Numbered from the stretch's first letter, positions 39,150 through 52,070 are shown. The stretch: 64,000 nucleotides of DNA from Balaenoptera acutorostrata (GCF_949987535.1 NC_080081.1:53826153-53890152); one strand, 5' to 3'. A program made the numbers and translations. The notes: a model not told the origin generated them from the letters alone.

Positions 39150-39640
39150 TTTCTTTAGGGTAAAGTCTGTGGTTAGTCAATTTTAGAAATTTTTGTATGC
39201 CTGAAGTTGTATTTATTTCACCTTCACTTTTGAACAGTTGCTGTGGCTAATGAACTTCAGGTAAAAACTTATTTTTTCTTAACACTTTGGAGATATTATT
39301 TCATGTGTCTTATTGCATCTATTATTTCTAATATCATTTTGTTTCCCTTTCATTTATGGTAATTTACCTCCCCCTCTGAAACATTTTAGCATTTCAACTT
39401 TATCTTTGATGCATTAAGGTTTCATCAAGCTGTGGTTAAGGTGTGGGTTTTCTCTTATTGATCCTGCCATTGATCTCATGTCTTTTATATTCTTAAAATT
39501 ATTTATACTTATTTTGTCTAATATAGCATTTTATCCTTACTTTCTCTCTACTTCTTTGGATTTCTTTAAAAGATTTGGAACATTTGAAACTATTCTTTGT
39601 TCTCCTCATTTTCTTTTATTCATATTTCTATCTCAGCTCC
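39150..39640 (-). mobile_element. Old L1M/HAL1-type fragment (antisense, tentative)
   Basis: 'gaagttgtatttatttcacc', 'ttcacttttgaacagttgct' and 'aacactttggagatattatt' are in the order of an antisense old L1 internal region ('atgtctttattttgcc', 'tcatttttgaaggatagttt', 'cactttgaatatgtcatccc'). Diverged. Confidence 0.45.
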
Positions 39641-40069
39641 TAGACAAGAAGTTGGGCAAGTAGATAGAAAAATCCTCTTCCCACCCCAAACATATGAAAG
39701 GGAACTGTTCACATCCTAGAAATAAAGAATAAACATGTAGACAAACTAGTAAGCAGGAGTGATAGCCACACATCTCACAGGACTGACACAGCAACTTACA
39801 TATGCTAGTTCTAGGATTTTAGTACCTGTATCACGTTGCAGTTACAAGAATAGTAGAGATTTGAAAGCGGCTCCCTATGCTACAAAGGAGTCAGGAAAAG
39901 ACTGTGTTAACCATAGGAAGGAATTGAAAAGTTTATTCCCAACAGTTTAAAGTTGACACATAGATTAAAATAGAGAACTTTTTGAGCCTAAGACTGCACA
40001 GCTCATCATGGAATCTGAAAACGTGTTACATGTTGCAAAACTGATGAACTGAGAAATATAAAAACTGGT
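39641..40069. other. No gene or recognised repeat
   Basis: Unassigned sequence. Confidence 0.4.
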
Positions 40070-40183
40070 GTATAATCCACTACTGTATATAAAATAGACA
40101 AACAACTAGGACCTACTATAGAGTGCAGGGAACTGTACTCAATATCTTGTAATAAACTATAAGGGAAAAGAATCTGAAAAAGA

Positions 40184-40221
<38 letters not shown>

Positions 40222-40300
40222 GTATAACTGAATCACTTTGCTATACACTTGAAACTAATACAACACTGTAAATTAAGTAGACTTCAATAAAAATTTTTCT
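40070..40300 (+). mobile_element. L1 3' UTR fragment with CA/TA expansion
   Basis: 'ctactgtatataaaatagac', 'caactaggacctactataga' and 'tgtatAACTGAATCACTTTG' (in lower case in the source) are followed by 'acacttgaaactaatacaac' and 'agacttcaataaaaattttt'. This is the 3' UTR of an older L1 subfamily. A compound (AC)n(AT)n microsatellite at about 40,184-40,221 has grown inside it. Confidence 0.8.
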
Positions 40301-41983
40301 CAAAGCCGTGTATAATCATTGACTAACAGTGAAACCATCCACAATTAAGGCTCTTTAAGCTAAGTCTCGCCTAAGACTCCCTGTGGATAACTCCCACAAA
40401 GAGGAAGTTAAGAGACAAATGATAAATCACTTCAGAAAGTAAAATGCTAAGACAGTGCACGGATTTAATGTGTTATAGAGTTTGAAATGTAGTGTTGTTG
40501 TGAAGTTAAAGCCTACATTTCTGTCATAAAAAGCATCGAAAAATTCAGTACTTTAAATCCCAAAGTGAGTGATCTATGCTCGCAAGACCATTAAGCCACA
40601 CACTCCTTGAGGATCCCAGGTCCTCTGCATCCTGTTACTCAGTGGCTGACACTGGATCACTGTCAGTTGGGGCTCTGTGGGTGGTTTTGAGAGGCTCTTT
40701 CCTACTAGAGAATACTTGAGGGACTGAAATTGGCTTTGGGGATAAACTAAGCATAGGTTTGGCTATCGAGGCTTGTTAACCTCATTAACAGTACCATTCC
40801 CTAAGATGGTTACATTTTACTGTTGCCTCTGCTTGGCTTATCACCCTTTCCTCTTATCCCTCTTTTGCAGTGATGGCTACCTTTCTGCTCTGTTAAATAA
40901 TAAGCTTATTTGGAAAACAATACCCTGAATCTGATATGTGAGCCAGGGTAGATCCCTTTATTTAGCAGATAAATTTTAATAGAAGGCTATTGTTAAAGGT
41001 GTTGAACATAATACTTAGAGGAACATGAGCAATCAAATCTTCCAGTTCTGAAACAGCCCAAATATTTAGGTTCTAAATATTGCAATTTCTGCTATAACCC
41101 CTCCAAATTTTGACTGAGCTTATCTTTGTTATATAATATTTGGTAATAATAGCAAGGTGCAACCAACTGAAAATTCTGGCTCTTTCTAATCACTTCCCTC
41201 CAGAGCTAATATGCGCTTTCACTCTGGCATGTGGTCTGACTTCCAAATTATTGGAGGCAACGCCATAATTAATTATTTCCATAACATAACAAGAATTACC
41301 AGCTTTCCAACCTGCCGTATGTCTTTTTTACCATCCAGTGCTTGCCCTCTATGTCAATGTCATATATCAATATTTTAGATATTTCTTGGGGATTCTTCTT
41401 TCAGGTAAAAAAAAATCCCATTTTATTATGGTAAAGAAGTTACTATAACAAAAAAGATCCAAAAGACAGTAACTGAAATAGTATAAAAGTATATCTCTGT
41501 TTCATATAACACATGAGTATTCCAGCTGCCGGTGTCTCTCCCTCACGGTCATTCAGAGACCCAGGTTCCTTTCATTTGTTTTCCCCCTTTCACTAGGGTG
41601 TCTGCACTTATCTGATAGGTCAAAACTGGGTCATCTCACCACATTTAGATTCCAGACTGTACTGTTTTAAGGACAAGATCTAGAAATCTATTTCACTTTT
41701 AACTTCATTCTGTTGACCGAAACTCAGTTACATGCCTATCTCTAACTGAAAGGACATATTGTCATATGTCATATGTTGAGACATCTTGTCACTAGGTGGA
41801 CAGTAATGTTCCTCCTTAAGTTAATGGCTTTATCAATAAAAAGAGAAGAGGAGAACTGATACCAAGGCGACTGTTAGCTGTCTCCCCCTACGATCTAATA
41901 AAATAAAGCAGTGACTTAGAATAAGTATGCTTAAAACGTTGGAATAAGAAAAAGACACTTATAATGTTGAAATAAGTAAAAGA

Positions 41984-42020
<37 letters not shown>

Positions 42021-42954
42021 TTTATACATATAGTATGTTTAAATAAACAAATAGAAGATAGCATAAAGCCAGAAAGTTAAGGAACATCATATATGAAAAA
42101 AAACACTTAAGTAAAAAGATCCAACAAGGAAAAAAAAAAGAATCAAGTAGAAAGCTCATAAGTATAAAGTTTGAGGTCTTAAATTTTCAAAAGTTACTCA
42201 ATTGAGAAGTTATATGAAAAATGATGCAATAGTAAAATAAAAGAAACGTTTATGCTGTGCTTATCCATTGTTGTTTATGCTATCATCCACCATTGTTTTA
42301 AGTGTTTTACATATGCTAACCTAGTAAGTATAGACTAGATCAGAAACAGCTAAAAAGAGATTAGTGAATTAAAAGCCATTTATAATAAGGTACAGGGAGT
42401 AAAAGAGATGAAGAATAAGAAAAAGAAGATAGGAGATACAAAAGTAGCATTTAAAAATGTACTAACTAGTACTGACAAAAGTGGTATTAACACTCAGTGA
42501 TTGTTGGTGGATTTAATGTGGGCAAAGCAGGAAATTATTTCATGAAAGTAGCATACCTATTCCATAAAAGTACTAGTACTAGTACTCTCTTCTTCCTCTC
42601 CTACTTTCCTCACTCTTCTTCAAACTCCTTTTCCTTCTAAGTGAGTTTTCACTAGGCATGGGACTCATTCTTCTGTTTCTCTCCCTTGTCAGTTTCAACT
42701 ACTTTTAGCATTTCAACCAACTGTCACTTTTATGTAAATAAGTGCCACATATACATCTCTTATTTTTATTATTGAGTTCCTGGTTTGATTTCAAACTTTT
42801 CTTCAATAATTTTCATGTATTTCCCCAATTAACATAAAATCCATTATGCTGCAAACCAGACTGATTAATTCTCTATGAAATACACTCAATTTTCTGCTCA
42901 GTTTTCTGTCTTTCCATTAAGCATTCTTTTGCTTATCCAATCATAAAATATTTT
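40301..42954. other. No gene; (AT)n run inside
   Basis: The stretch 41,515-41,770 ('ctgccggtgtctctccctca', 'cattcagagacccaggttcc', 'aactcagttacatgcctatc') resembles a common mammalian repeat that I cannot name. The rest is unassigned. Confidence 0.35.
41986..42018. repeat. (AT)16 microsatellite
   Basis: Uninterrupted AT/TA dinucleotide run. Confidence 0.95.
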
Positions 42955-43750
42955 ATTCATTCATTTAGTTACCAAATGTATATTTAATAGCTACTGTAAG
43001 AGAGGCACTGGTGATAAAATGGAAAATGAGAGCGTTAATATTCCTGTACATGGAGCTTAACATTTGTATCTAATAGAACAATCCATAGTTCTAGATCTTC
43101 TGTGTGTGTGACTTTGTGTGCATGTGTGCACTATGTAGAAATAAACAGTGTCTTGTGATGGAGATCACCAGCGGTAAACCACAGGTGTTGTCAGGGAAAT
43201 CTACTATTTAAGGAAACCATTTAAACTAGGATGTAAGGCCAGCCATAAAAAAGATACAAGGAAACATGTTTGTAGCAGAAGACAAAGTCAGTACAACAGT
43301 TCTGACATGAGAGAGAGAATTTGATTCTATTCTAAGAAGAGAAAGAATAACTGGAGTGAAATAAGAGATTGGTATGAAATAAGTTGGAAAGTTTGGCAAA
43401 GTCTAAAGCATGGAAACCTTAAAGGTAGAGTTTGGATTCAATTCTAATTGAAATTAGATTTGAATTAGGCAAAAACACATCTGCCCCGGAGATAGAAATT
43501 TGTGAATCATCATCACCTAAAGCTTGATAATAAGCAAAATTGCTTTGGGTGACTATAGATAAGGAATAGCTTAGGACAGAAATCTTCTTTTTTTCAGTAT
43601 TTAGTGGTCAATGTGGAGGCTCTCCCACAGGGTGGAGGGGGAGTTGAAAGAGTGTTCAGCAAGACAGAATGATATCAGGGAGAGTTTTACTATAAAGGTA
43701 AGAGTATTTCAAGGAGAAATAGTCAGCTGAATATGATGCTACTGAAAGAG
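42955..43750 (+). mobile_element. Ancient interspersed repeat, family not assigned
   Basis: 'attcatttagttaccaaatg', 'gtaagagaggcactggtgat', 'ctgtacatggagcttaacat' and 'gtcagggaaatctactattt' follow the blocks 'gccaggcactg', 'catggagcttacattctag' and 'cagggaaggcctctctgagg' of a common old repeat. Diverged. The same family may be present at 16,995 and 33,195. Confidence 0.4.
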
Positions 43751-45303
43751 AGAATTAAGGTAAAGCTAAAAAAACATTTTCAACTGGAATTGACAAAATA
43801 GGTCACTGATGCCTTGGGTAAAACCACATTTGGAAAGGGAAGAACATTTCGTTCAAAGGATCCAAATTTTATCTTTAGTAAATATTTATATGGAACTCTT
43901 TCTAAAATATGCTCTTTACTATTGTCTTAAATTAAGAAATCTAAATAATTTAATCTCTATTTAAAGGCTCAATAATCATTAGTTAAATTACTGCTTATAT
44001 TTTTTATATTGCTGCAATATGATGCTTTGGAGGTATGTGGGGTTGTTTATTCCCACTCTATCTCTAGATAAGGATATGTGTGTCTTTGTGTCTGTCTGTG
44101 TCTATGTGTGTGTGATGGTTGTTTTGTTGATTTGTTTTTTTTAATATTTATTGGCTTTTAAGCTTTTTCATTCTCCTCTCTTTATGTCGGGCTACATGGG
44201 CTACACAGCATAACTTCTTGCTTTGTTGGCCCAGTTAAATACATGCACACTTGATTAAAAACAAAAAAGAACTGGGCTCAAGTTTCAGTTAATATGTATA
44301 TAACTTTGTGTGGTTTATTGAAATAAGAGGTTTAGGCAAGTTTTCTCATCAGTAAAAAATCCCATACTGTCTTTCACAAAATGGTTGTGAGAAGCAAATA
44401 AAGTCCATGAAAGCTTCATTTAAACCATAAAACACTATGTAATTATAGACACTCTTATTAGTAGATAATGAATATTGTTAATTATAGAAATCCCAACTCT
44501 TCTTAATTAATTTATTCTTTGTACTCTTCTCTGAGCTAGAAATTTTGGTGAAGATTTTTATTATGAGTAGTCTAAAATAGAAGAAATAGTTTTAGGTTGG
44601 AGAAGCTCTTATTTTGTTTTAACTACAAAGGTTATTTTGGTTACACACCCTTCTCTTTCCCTTTGTGACAGTGTTGTTAGGTTGTGCAGGTCACCTCTAA
44701 ATGATATCCAGAAGTAAGGGGTGACTGTACACGGGTTTTGCTGAATATTATGTAAAAAGTTTCATGAAAATGAATGGCATTTTCCCCTTTCATTGTATTG
44801 TTATGTCTTCTCTTTTAATTCCAAAGATGATAGTGCAATAAAGAAGACATAAGCTGTATCAGTGGCAGCTATGTTAAAACATTGGTTTTCTATTCAAAAT
44901 ACCTATTTTGTGGGCCCAGGAGCTTTGTAATACAGTTTGCTACTTAAGAAAATAATTGCTCAATATGCTCAAAGAGCAAAATTTGAATTATCTAAACAAC
45001 TGTCAGAGTGGGAAGTATAAGGGCAGATTTTGTTCTCCTGTTTGTTTATTTGCATAAAACTTTATGTCATTGCTGCCATGAAATGGATATTTTAGGGGAT
45101 AAAATCTTATTGTGAGCCAGTTTTTAAATATGAATTTCAATTTTAATTAAGTTAATTAAGAATAAACACCTGTGGAATGACCTCCTAAATATGGAAATGA
45201 CAACATAGACCAGAGTCAAAATTTAGGGTATCAACAAGTAAAATTTCCTTCTCTTTCAGATTGCATCACTTCTTGATTTTGCAATATAGAAATATCTTTA
45301 AAG
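43751..45303. other. No gene or recognised repeat
   Basis: AT-rich unassigned sequence. A short (TG)-rich stretch lies near 44,077-44,113. Confidence 0.4.
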
Positions 45304-45316
45304 ATTTGTATTCCAG

Positions 45317-45615
45317 GGCTTCCCTGTTGGTGCAGTGGTTGAGAGTCTGCCTGCTAATGCAGGGGACACGGGTTCGAGCCCTGGTCTGGGAAGATCCCAC
45401 ATGCCGCAGAGCAACTGGGCCCGTGAGCCACAACTACTGAGCCTGCGCGTCTGGAGCCTGTGCTCCGCAACAAGAGAGGCCGCGATAGTGAGAGACCCGC
45501 ACACCGTGATGAAGAGTGGCCCCCGCTTGCCACAACTAGAGAAAGCCCTCGCACAGAAACGAAGACCCAGCACAGCCAAAAATAAATAAATAAATAAATA
45601 AAAATTAAAAAAAAA
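45317..45615 (+). mobile_element. CHR-type tRNA-derived SINE, full-length long form
   Basis: It has the head 'ggcttccctgttggtgcagt', the B box ggttcgagccc (about 45,371-45,381), the block 'ctgggaagatcccacatgcc', a 3' region with 'gagcctgtgctccgcaac' and 'gtgagagacccgcacac', then an (AAAT)n/A-rich tail. A 13-bp TSD (atttgtattccag) sits at 45,304-45,316 and 45,616-45,628. Several 80-95 codon frames on both strands across it are artefacts. It carries extra 3' sequence compared with the copy at 25,343. Confidence 0.94.
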
Positions 45616-45628
45616 ATTTGTATTCCAG

Positions 45629-47098
45629 AGAAAAACAATCTATGGCTTTATTTTCTAAAATTATTGAAGCTCTCTGTTTACTGACAACAGTATCAGGACT
45701 GCAGACAAACAGTAAATTCCAAAATATGGTAATAATTTTGAAATTATTATTATAAGTAATATTTTTGAAGGGGAAGTGTGTACATGGCAGTGAGAACTTT
45801 TCCATTGTCTAGATAAATATGGCCCCAGCTTAGCCTAACAAGGTCTACAAAGTAACGTGACTCTATTGTTAGGGAACTAATATGCTCCTCTAAAGAGAGG
45901 TTTTGTTTTTTGTTTTGTTTTCGCTTTCCCTACATTATCAGAGGGTTCACTGAAAATGAGGCTCTGTAAATTTTTATCATAACTGAATTAACGTTTGGAG
46001 ATAGGCTAGACATATGGCAATCTATCAAAAAATTCAAGTTTGTGAAGAAAATTGGAATGGTGGTCCTTCTAATTGTACTCAATTCCTAAAACCCTCACTA
46101 CAGAAGACTGTCTTACGTGTGAAGAATTTTACCAAAATCACTAACTAGAAAAAAACTAGACCCCTCATTTTTCTGTTTTTGTTTGTTTGATTTGTTAAAC
46201 AAAAGAAAAACACACAACTGCTGAGGAATGGATAGGAATAGTGTTTGAGAACATTTCAGGTACTATGAAACCAAACTATTCAGAAGTTTAGAATATGATA
46301 CTTTAGAAATAAGTGGAGAAAGATTGTGGAGAGGTGACAATAAATGTGGATTTTATCTTTCTGATGTTAAATATTATGTTTATAATGCCTTACTTTCAAT
46401 CTGGACTAGATGAAATAAATTTGCAGAGGTGGTTGTTAGTTTCCATATTTATTTTTTTTTACAGTCATCAGTTTTATATATAGATGTACTATCCAATGAT
46501 GTTTTAATAGAAATCAGAATACGTATTTGTATTCCCCTAAGGCTAAATGGGGCTTAACAATTGTGGGTTTTACATCACTAATTTTCCTCCCAATTCTAAA
46601 TGTTACCAATATGAGCAGTCATTACTTATGTTCACTTTAGGGAGGGGAAAATTAAGTCATGAAGAACAATAGTTACTTTTACAAGATCAGACTGTATCAG
46701 GTAGAAAATTCTGGAAGGAAATTTCTAACATCATTTATATTCATCCATAGCTCTTTAGTTGCTGTAACACTTGAGTGAAAATTTCCCTTAAGCCCTATTT
46801 TTCTTCAAGAGGTGGAATGAAACATTTTGCAATACTGAAGCAGGATTGTAGTTATTTCCCAGATGGAAAGTAAGGTCAAATTTAACAAGGCTATTTAGAT
46901 TGAAAAAGACAAATAGCAAATAATAATTTGTAGAATAAAAGAAGAAATAAACTTAATAATAAATTTACTTCTTGCCTTCAAATTCTAAAATCCTATGAAA
47001 TATGGAAAATAGTGGAATTAAAGTTAAAATTGGTTGAATAACTTCAAGGTAAACAATGCAAAATGCTTATGCAGAAATTATTTCCCAGACTTTTATTT
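45629..47098. other. No gene or recognised repeat
   Basis: AT-rich unassigned sequence up to the target site of the COPS8 retrocopy. Confidence 0.4.
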
Positions 47099-47115
47099 AA
47101 AATATGCCCAAGCTT

Positions 47116-48764
47116 GAGTCTGAGGTCCGGCTCGGCGGGGAGGTTCGGCGGCGGGACCGGCCGGGAAAATGCTAGTGGAGGTGATGGCTGAAAGTTCCTT
47201 TAGTTTCAAAAAGTTGCTGGATCAGTGGGAGAACCAGGAGCTCAAGGCTCCAGGAGGAATTGCTACACCCGTAGTGTATGTCAGCTTCTAGCTTTACATC
47301 TGCTTTATAATGACATGAATAATGCAAGATATCTTTGGAAAAGAATACCACCTGCTATAAAATGTGCAAATTCTGAACTTGGGGGAATTTGGTTGGTAGG
47401 ACAAAGAATCTGTCCCAGAGATGTCCCCAGGATCTATACCACCATCAGCGCTCACCCGTGGTCTGAGACGGTCCAGCCAATCATGGAGGCACTTAGAGAT
47501 GCCGCCTGGAGGCGAGCCTTCGCCCTGGTCTCTCAAGCATATACCTCCATCATGGCCGACGATTTCGCAGCCTTTGTTGGACTTCCCGTGGAAGAGGCTG
47601 TGAAAGGTATCCTAGAACAAGGATGGCAGGCCGACTCCACCACAAGAATGGTCATGCCCAAAAAGCCAGTTGCAGGGACCCTGGATGTTTCCTTTAACAG
47701 GTTTATTCTCTTATCGGAGCCTGCCACCATTCCACCCATCCCCAATGAACAGCAGTTAGCCAAATTCACCGATTATGTGGCTTTCCTTGAAAACTGACTT
47801 ATCATGCTGAGTTCAAGATCCACCTTCAGAATCCTGAATACTGACAGAAAAATGTAAAATTTTTATTTTCAATTTTATTGGATGAATTAAGCACCTCAGC
47901 ATTCTTTACTATGTGGTAAAATACATATAAAATATAAAGTATATTATATATATTTTTGTCCTTAAACATGCTGAATTGTTGTTGAAACATTTCTCATTTT
48001 GTAATATTTGACAGTTTGGATGGAGCCCGTCAATATTAGGCATTTATATTTCCTAGTGACTCATAAAATACAGCTCTCCTGCTTCATGTAGAACAGTGGT
48101 TGTCAGTTGTTTTTTTCTGCCTCAGCACACAGCACACTCCCATCTCTACCATAAGTTGATAGTTGCAGTGATGCATCTGGGGTTTGAGGAGGACTGTCCC
48201 CAGGGGCAGTATCTGAAGTTCTGGGAACTCTAATTCAGCCCTTTTGGAGAATATGCTCTTTTTCTCTCCCCTCCTGAGAATCACAAATATGAAATGCTGA
48301 GACAGAGCTGAGGAGCAAAGGCCATCTCCCTAGTAAACCAGCTTGTTAAGTTTAGATTTTTTTCTGAGAGTGTGAGTACATTCATTGCTGGCAGTAGAGG
48401 GCTTGCCATGAAAATGCGACTTATTAAAGACATTCATGAGAAGTATTAAGTTGTAATATTTCCTTTCAGAAGAAGGGAAATGTAAGTGTGGAATGCATTG
48501 TTTGGGAAAGAAGCTATTAAGTGATACACTTTGTATGACTGTCCTGTAGCCTATTGGTTGCTTATATTTATCCCTTGGGTCAAGTTCTGCCCTTTGGAGA
48601 AATACTGAACAAGTCTTTCATTTTTTGTGTGACAGCTTTCTGAATATTTGAAGTTGTTTATTGTATCTTCAGGTTAAAACCACCCCCTAGTTCATTTTTT
48701 CTGCGTTTGTTCAATAAATATTTATTTGAATTCTTAAAAAAATTAAAAAAAATAAAAATAAAAT
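47116..48764 (+). pseudogene. COPS8P: Processed retrocopy of COPS8 (COP9 signalosome subunit 8)
   Basis: An intronless copy of the mRNA for COPS8, the smallest subunit of the COP9 signalosome, which removes NEDD8 from cullins. The copy has a GC-rich 5' UTR (47,116-47,168), an ATG at 47,169 in the position expected for the parent, coding sequence to TGA at 47,795-47,797, about 940 bp of 3' UTR, AATAAA at 48,713-48,718 and an A-rich tail from 48,736. Residues 1-37 read in one frame. A 1-base deletion near 47,280 then gives a stop at 47,289-47,291. The +2 frame continues to the end, about 172 codons without a stop, with family segments such as [37 protein letters not shown] and [14 protein letters not shown] '[10 protein letters not shown]' intact. 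The 17-bp TSD (aaaatatgcccaagctt / ...aaactt, one mismatch) lies at 47,099-47,115 and 48,765-48,781. The target 'ttaaaa' at the 5' junction fits L1 endonuclease. It is probably not translated as COPS8, and transcription is unknown. Confidence 0.96.
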
Positions 48765-48879
48765 AAAATATGCCCAAACTTATATAGTCAAAAATTTAAG
48801 ACGTTTTATAGATTATAGTAAAATAAATTGGAAATTTTAGATACTTTCATTCTCTAATTCATTTTTAATTCTCCAACAG

Positions 48880-49030
48880 ACATCTTAGATATGTATAGCA
48901 TCACTATTACACAAGAGAAAACAGAGCCCTTGAACAGATTAAGTCATTTACTCAAGGCTACAGATTTACTAACAACATACTTGAGGTAAGAATGCTCTAA
49001 GTCTTAATCCATTGCTCTTGCTAGTACATC
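48880..49030 (-). mobile_element. MIR-like SINE (antisense)
   Basis: 'tagcatcactattacacaag', 'agattaagtcatttactcaa' and 'ggctacagatttactaacaa' are in the antisense MIR order ('ttattatccccattttac', 'gttaagtgacttgccc', 'aaggtcacacagctag'). Diverged. Confidence 0.5.
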
Positions 49031-49079
49031 AGATTGACTCTTAGCCACAATATTTTTCTCCCTCAAAAATGTTTTCATT

Positions 49080-49420
49080 CAGAATTGAAAGCAACCAGTG
49101 TGGGATTTTGGCTATGGTGGAGTAAAAAGGCTGGCAAATCTTATCCCCACAAAACAAGTACACAAGTTGACCAAATTGTCAAAAACAACCATTTTAGTGC
49201 TCTGGATATTGAACAGAGGCAAACAGCAAATTGAGTAGTGTTTACACACAAAACACTGTTAGAAGTTCCAGTAAGAAAGGTAGACGTCTTGCCCTTTCTG
49301 TGTGAAGCTGCTCCTATCCCTCTCTACCCAGCTCCATTGGCACTGAGAACTGCAAAAATACTCAGCACAAAATGACTTCATCCAAATCCCTGCACTAAAA
49401 AACTTGACCCAACTCTAACA
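49080..49420 (+). mobile_element. Probable old L1M 5' region
   Basis: 'aaaaaggctggcaaatctta', 'tgaccaaattgtcaaaaaca' and 'accattttagtgctctggat' look like the 5' UTR region of an old L1. The coding remains of an L1M lie downstream in the same orientation from about 50,590, with an LTR-like segment in between. Tentative. Confidence 0.4.
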
Positions 49421-49964
49421 TGACTTCTAGGAGCTTACGGCCATGTCCCTAGAATGACCCAAAATGATTTCCTGAGAAAGCTTGCAATTATAAATCCTTC
49501 CTCTGCCTTTCTGAGATGTACTGATACATCTTCTACCATCCAGAACTGTCTCCTCAAGGGCCTGGGAGCTGTCCCTTCAAAACACAGACATTCAGAAAAA
49601 TAATTTTCCTCTCTTATCTCCCAGTCCCCATGGGAGGGTAAGTGCCTAATTCCTGTGGGTGTCTTGCTCCAAATTACACAACTGCCTCCCATCATAAAGA
49701 TTGAGGAATTTGTTTCTCCTCTTCTTAGTAACAATTACCAAACCCAGATTGACTGGTCACATGGACCAATACCCACCCCCACACTTACAACCCTTAGTTG
49801 CCTTTCCTTTATCTCATCCTAGTGTTTTAAAGGTCTCCTACTTTTGGTGGAATTGAGCTCAGTTCTCTACTGAAGACTTTTTCCCCTGCTATAGAAGAAT
49901 CTGAATAAAATATGTTTTTACAGCCTTTAACTAGTAGCTGGCTTTGTTTCTCTTTATCAGCACA
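49421..49964 (+). mobile_element. Possible solo LTR of unassigned ERV family
   Basis: The segment starts with TG ('tgacttctaggagcttacgg') and ends '...gtttctctttatcagcaca'. It contains 'aataaaatatgtttttacag' (poly(A) signal AATAAA near 49,903) near its 3' end, as an LTR would. It has no coding sequence and no clear TSD, and I could not name a family. Alternatively it is part of the surrounding old L1 or unique sequence. Confidence 0.35.
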
Positions 49965-49984
49965 GTAGATTTATCAAGGGTTTG

Positions 49985-52070
49985 TTTCTTTTTAATAGCA
50001 CACTAGATTTATTCAAGTGGGACTAACTCTGAAAAACAGCAGCTTTGCTGACAGAGGAGGGTGAATTAACTTCAAGTGAAAAACAAAAATCCACACCCAG
50101 CAGCACTGTTACTGAAAGTAGCAAACCTAGAAGAAAACATATAGGGGTTCTAGTTGAGGTAAGTGGAAGAGAATGCAAAAATTTTAGATATACAGTTAAT
50201 GAGACAATCATAGAAGACCTAGATAAATCCTTCATCACCTACACCTGGGAAACTAGGAAACAATAGGTATGTACTAGGAAGACCCAAGAGATCAAGGGCA
50301 AAGTAAAACCTGAGGTAGATATTAAAATTGCCTGAACTTTAGATGTACTTTCCAACCTACACACTAATCTACAGATAGAGAGTGAAAGTCTTCAGAGAAT
50401 AAAGTTACTGCTCTGCCCAATCATTGGCTAATCACTAAGCTAGGCACACACAGGAGCAACCCCTAGGAATCCATGGTTAAAAATAAAAATGAGACAAAAT
50501 TTAAAATACTGATAAGAGATATCAGGGGCTATACATCACAAGAGGAAATAATTTGTAAATTAAATAAGGCAACTTTTTAAAAGTTTAGAAAAACATTAGA
50601 ATCTAGAGCTTATAATTAATTATATCTAAAGGTCCACTTGTCAATAAAAAAAATATGAGTGCAAAAATTCAGAAAAGTGTGACCCATCCTCACAATAATA
50701 AAAGCAGTCAATAGGAACTGACTCTGAGTGGGACCAGGTTTTGGATTTAGTAGACAATAATTTCAAATTAGTTACAGTTATGGACAAAGAATCCTTTAAA
50801 ATTATGTTTCAAGTATTAAAATATTATTAAAATTACACAAATATGGAATTTCAATAAAGAAACAGAAACAAAAAAAAGAAAGCAAGTGGAATTTCTAGAG
50901 TTGAAATCTAAAATAACAAAAATGGAAAATATAGTAGATGAGCTTAACAGAAAATTGAATAGGGACTTCTCCCTAATCAGTAAACTTGAAGATATATCAG
51001 TAGAAATTATCCAATTGAAAAACACAGAGAAAAAAGATAGAAAATGTAACTATTATGAATATATACACACCTAACAAAAATGTATCAAGATACATGAAGC
51101 AAAAATTGACAGAACTGAAAAATGAAATAAGGAATGACCAATTACATTTGGAGATTTCAATATCACCCTATCCATATTTGAAAGAACAATAAACCAATAA
51201 ATCAGCAATGATATAGATCTTATCAACACTATCAACCAACTTGATCTAATTAACATATATAGAACATTCCAGCCACTGACTGTAGAATACACATTATTTA
51301 CACTACATTACATTATTACATATGGATTATTCTGATGGTTCACCTCTAAAATTAGAAAAAAAAATTAAATGAAAGTATGATATATATAATGGAATGCAGC
51401 TATTGAGTAAAATATGGCTTAAATTGGAAATTTAGGTATTAAACACCAATATAGAAAAGAAGAAAATTCTCAAATCAATAACTGAACTTTTGTCTTAAGA
51501 AACTGGAAAAATAAGGCCAAATTAATCCCAAGTGAGCAAAAGGAGATAAATGTTAGAATCATGGAAATCAAGGAAATTGAAAATACAAAAATTAAAGGAA
51601 AAAACCAATTTAATCAAATGTTTTCTTGAGAAAATCTATACAATTGATTTAAAAATTTGCTTGACAAACCTAAAAAACTAAAAAAAAAGACAAAATTTCT
51701 GAAACCAGTAATGAAAGAGAGGACATTACTATCAACCTTAAAAAAATTGAGATATTTAAGGAAATATTATGAACAGTATTATGCCATCAAATTAGAAAAC
51801 TTAGATGAAATGGAAAATTTCCTACAAAGACACAAACTTTCAAAACTAACTCAAGAAGAAATAGAAAATCTTAAGAGATCTATAATGAGCAAAAAATAGC
51901 ATTGGTGATTGTAAAACTTGCTGGAAAGAAAAGCCCAGGCCACATGACATCATGGGTGAATTCTATCAAATATTTCAAGAATATATAATATCAATCTTAC
52001 AGAACTTTTTCAGAAAAATACAGGAAGAAAAACACTTCTTAACTCATTCTATGAGACCAATATTACCATG
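49985..52070 (+). mobile_element. Ancient L1M: degenerate ORF1 region and ORF2 start
   Basis: From about 50,590 the sequence carries degenerate L1 coding remains. ORF1-like coiled-coil text is readable at 50,886-51,074 (Glu/Leu/Lys-rich, 'MENIVDELNRKLN'). Endonuclease-domain remains lie at 51,050-51,300 ('gagatttcaatatcacccta' for the GDFN block). A piece ahead of the RT lies at 51,657-51,899 ('YAIKLENLDEMENFLQRHKL'). Many stops and frame breaks mean it encodes nothing. It is interrupted at 52,071 by two LTRs and resumes at 53,023. The 49,985-50,590 part is assigned by position only. Confidence 0.6.

Noticed and set aside
45298..45638. Overlapping 84-94 codon frames on both strands
   Set aside because: They are translations of a CHR SINE. 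The same text recurs at 25,189-25,440.
47225..47797. COPS8-like 190-codon frame as a functional gene
   Set aside because: It opens on a GTG in the wrong frame of the parental N-terminus. The true start at 47,169 is cut off by a frameshift, and TSD plus A tail mark it as a retrocopy.
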